The notes below the pieces were generated by a model. The model was given only the letters and a program-made list of their open reading frames with translations, was not told the DNA's origin and made no database searches. The translations under genes were made by a program, and so were the position numbers. A DNA stretch of 6,739 nucleotides from positions 1 to 6,739 of the forward strand of contig CANJKD010000130.1 in NCBI GenBank assembly GCA_947474415.1. Reading direction: 5' to 3'. Below, piece by piece: positions 5,729 through 6,739 of the stretch. This stretch comes from Burkholderiales bacterium. GTDB taxonomy: Bacteria; Pseudomonadota; Gammaproteobacteria; Burkholderiales; Burkholderiaceae_C. The number at the start of each line of letters is the position of its first letter. Position 1 is the stretch's first letter.

Positions 5729-5760
5729 CGCGGGGAGTGTAAGCGTGCGTCGGCGCAGCC

Positions 5761-6432
5761 TCAGTCGAACGGTATCTCGACATGCGAATTGAAGAACTCG
5801 CGCCGGCCCCTAAAGCCTGCCAGGCGCTCGAGCAGCATGTCGAAGTCGGCATCACGGTCGACCGGGTTGAAATGCTCGGTTCCGATCGCGAACACCGGCG
5901 CGCCGTCGTAGGCGTGGAAGTATTCGACGTAAGCGTCGCACAGGCGCTGAAGGTAGGCGGGCGCGATGCCGATTTCCATCGGGATCGCGCGCCGGGCGAT
6001 GCGCTGCATCAAGGCAGCGGGCGAGGCCTGGAGCCAGATCACGAGATCGGGCTCGGCCACTTGCGGCGCAATCTGCGCGTACATCTTGGTGTAGAGCCGG
6101 AACTCGTCGTCGCTCAGGTTCAGGCGCGCGAACAAGGCGTCTTTCGAAAACAGGAAGTCGGCCACGACGGCTTCGTCGAACATGCCCGGCTGCTGCGCCG
6201 CGCGCATCTGCTTCAGGCGCTGGAACAGGAAGAACAACTGGGTCTGGAAGGCATAGCCGGGCATGTCAGCATAGAAACGGCCGAGGAAGGGGTTGTCTTC
6301 GGGCTGTTCGAGCAGCAACTCAGCGCCCAGGCGCTCCGCGAGCTTGCGGGCGAGCGAGCTCTTGCCCACGCCGATCGGGCCCTCGATCACGACATGTCGA
6401 AAGCGCTGCAGGCCGGCGGCCGATGGCGGCAT
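5761..6432 (-). CDS. Deoxynucleoside kinase family protein
   Basis: A 223-residue cytosolic kinase of the dNK (deoxyadenosine/deoxyguanosine kinase-like, PF01712) family, expected to phosphorylate a deoxynucleoside with ATP for salvage. The P-loop GPIGVGKS lies at 18-25. Other family blocks are EQPEDNPFLGRFYAD at 42-56, FQTQLFFLFQRLKQM at 62-76, and VVADFLFSKDALFARLNL at 89-106, where some members have a DRS motif. The lid arginines are in RIARRAIPMEIG at 144-155. Substrate preference cannot be told from this. The ATG at 6432 begins about 13 residues before the VVIEG strand; a GTG at 6444 would add four residues. It sits 14 nt after the DUF486 gene on the same strand. In related genomes, as I recall, this gene often stands near folK and panB; here neither is in view. 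Confidence 0.9.
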   Translation of the reverse strand: MPPSAAGLQRFRHVVIEGPIGVGKSSLARKLAERLGAELLLEQPEDNPFLGRFYADMPGYAFQTQLFFLFQRLKQMRAAQQPGMFDEAVVADFLFSKDALFARLNLSDDEFRLYTKMYAQIAPQVAEPDLVIWLQASPAALMQRIARRAIPMEIGIAPAYLQRLCDAYVEYFHAYDGAPVFAIGTEHFNPVDRDADFDMLLERLAGFRGRREFFNSHVEIPFD

Positions 6433-6446
6433 GGTCAGCTGCACGC

Positions 6447-6739
6447 TCAGGTCCGGAACACGAAGTACACAGCACCGACCAGGCACAGCCCGGCCCGGAG
6501 AAAGTCGAGCTTCAGCGGCTGGTCCATGAAGACGAACGCGAAAGGCACGAATACCGCGAGCGTGATCACCTCCTGGGTGATCTTCAGCTGCGCGAGCGAG
6601 ATGCCGGCGCCGTAGCCAATGCGGTTGCCCGGCACCTGCAACAGGTAATCGAACAGGGCAATGCCCCAGCTGATGAGTGCGGCGCTGTACCAGGGCTTGT
6701 CGGCCAGGTTCTTCAGGCGGCCGTACCAGGCGAAGGTCA
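6447..6739 (-). CDS. DUF486 (DMT-type) small membrane protein, 5' end beyond window
   Basis: The last 96 residues of a small multi-spanning membrane protein of the DUF486 family, usually about 110-120 residues, so only some 15-20 N-terminal residues are missing beyond the right edge. Recognisable blocks are TFAWYGRLK at the start of the visible part, FDYLLQVPGNRIGYG, then AQLKITQEVITL, and a final hydrophobic helix ending YFVFRT. The family is grouped with the drug/metabolite transporter superfamily, but no substrate is established to my knowledge. It precedes the deoxynucleoside kinase gene by 14 nt and is probably co-transcribed with it; no functional link between them is evident. Confidence 0.92.
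   Translation of the reverse strand, partial: TFAWYGRLKNLADKPWYSAALISWGIALFDYLLQVPGNRIGYGAGISLAQLKITQEVITLAVFVPFAFVFMDQPLKLDFLRAGLCLVGAVYFVFRT

Noticed and set aside
5712..5729. Classical direct-repeat Pho box (TTGTCAT-N4-CTGACAC on the plus strand)
   Set aside because: The second half-site has two mismatches and the orientation is opposite to the DUF47-pit operon; the same bases read better as a short inverted repeat.
4385..5911. Plus-strand open frame of 508 codons opposite pit and DUF47
   Set aside because: Both opposing genes are certain family members; the translation lacks any family motif and is explained by GC-rich codon bias on the other strand.
5782..6615. Plus-strand open frame opposite the deoxynucleoside kinase
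   Set aside because: Antisense to a clear P-loop kinase; no domain or start signal.

Overview
This is a 6.7 kb stretch of high-GC chromosome with a compact core-gene layout. The gene order rpsP-rimM-trmD-rplS followed by a CoA-type Nudix hydrolase, and protein sequences close to those I know from Burkholderiales (the L19, Pit, DUF486 and deoxynucleoside kinase-like proteins in particular), point to a beta-proteobacterium, probably in the Comamonadaceae/Leptothrix/Rubrivivax area. That assignment is from memory of family sequences, not from a search. I see no mobile element, tRNA, rRNA or CRISPR array, and nothing that looks horizontally acquired.

Left part, minus strand (1-2990): a ribosome and tRNA maturation operon read right to left. 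A TATAAT box at 2983-2988 lies upstream of a roughly 230-nt leader, then rpsP (S16), rimM (30S maturation factor), trmD (m1G37 tRNA methyltransferase) and rplS (L19). A strong hairpin terminator with T/A tracts on both sides follows. Beyond it lies the 5' part of a Nudix CoA pyrophosphatase gene that runs off the left edge. Several details around rplS are unusual: a TTG start with a good Shine-Dalgarno, an overlapping out-of-frame ATG ORF with its own Shine-Dalgarno, and a perfect TATAAT over the trmD stop codon.

Middle, plus strand (3018-4030): a phosphinothricin/amino-acid-type GNAT N-acetyltransferase gene, translationally coupled by an ATGA overlap to a small TM2-like membrane protein gene. 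This pair diverges from the rpsP operon over a possibly shared, symmetrical -10 region. It converges with the phosphate transporter gene, with a 31-bp tail-to-tail overlap.

Right part, minus strand (4000-6739): read right to left, a DUF486 small membrane protein (truncated by the window edge) and a deoxynucleoside kinase-like protein, 14 nt apart. After an 83-nt gap comes a DUF47/PhoU-like protein followed by a Pit-type inorganic phosphate transporter. The DUF47-Pit pair is a classic phosphate uptake module.

Overall this is an ordinary housekeeping region. I found no convincing new multi-gene system. The items most worth a second look are regulatory: the rplS start region, the divergent promoter, the structured rpsP leader, and the GNAT/TM2 pair.
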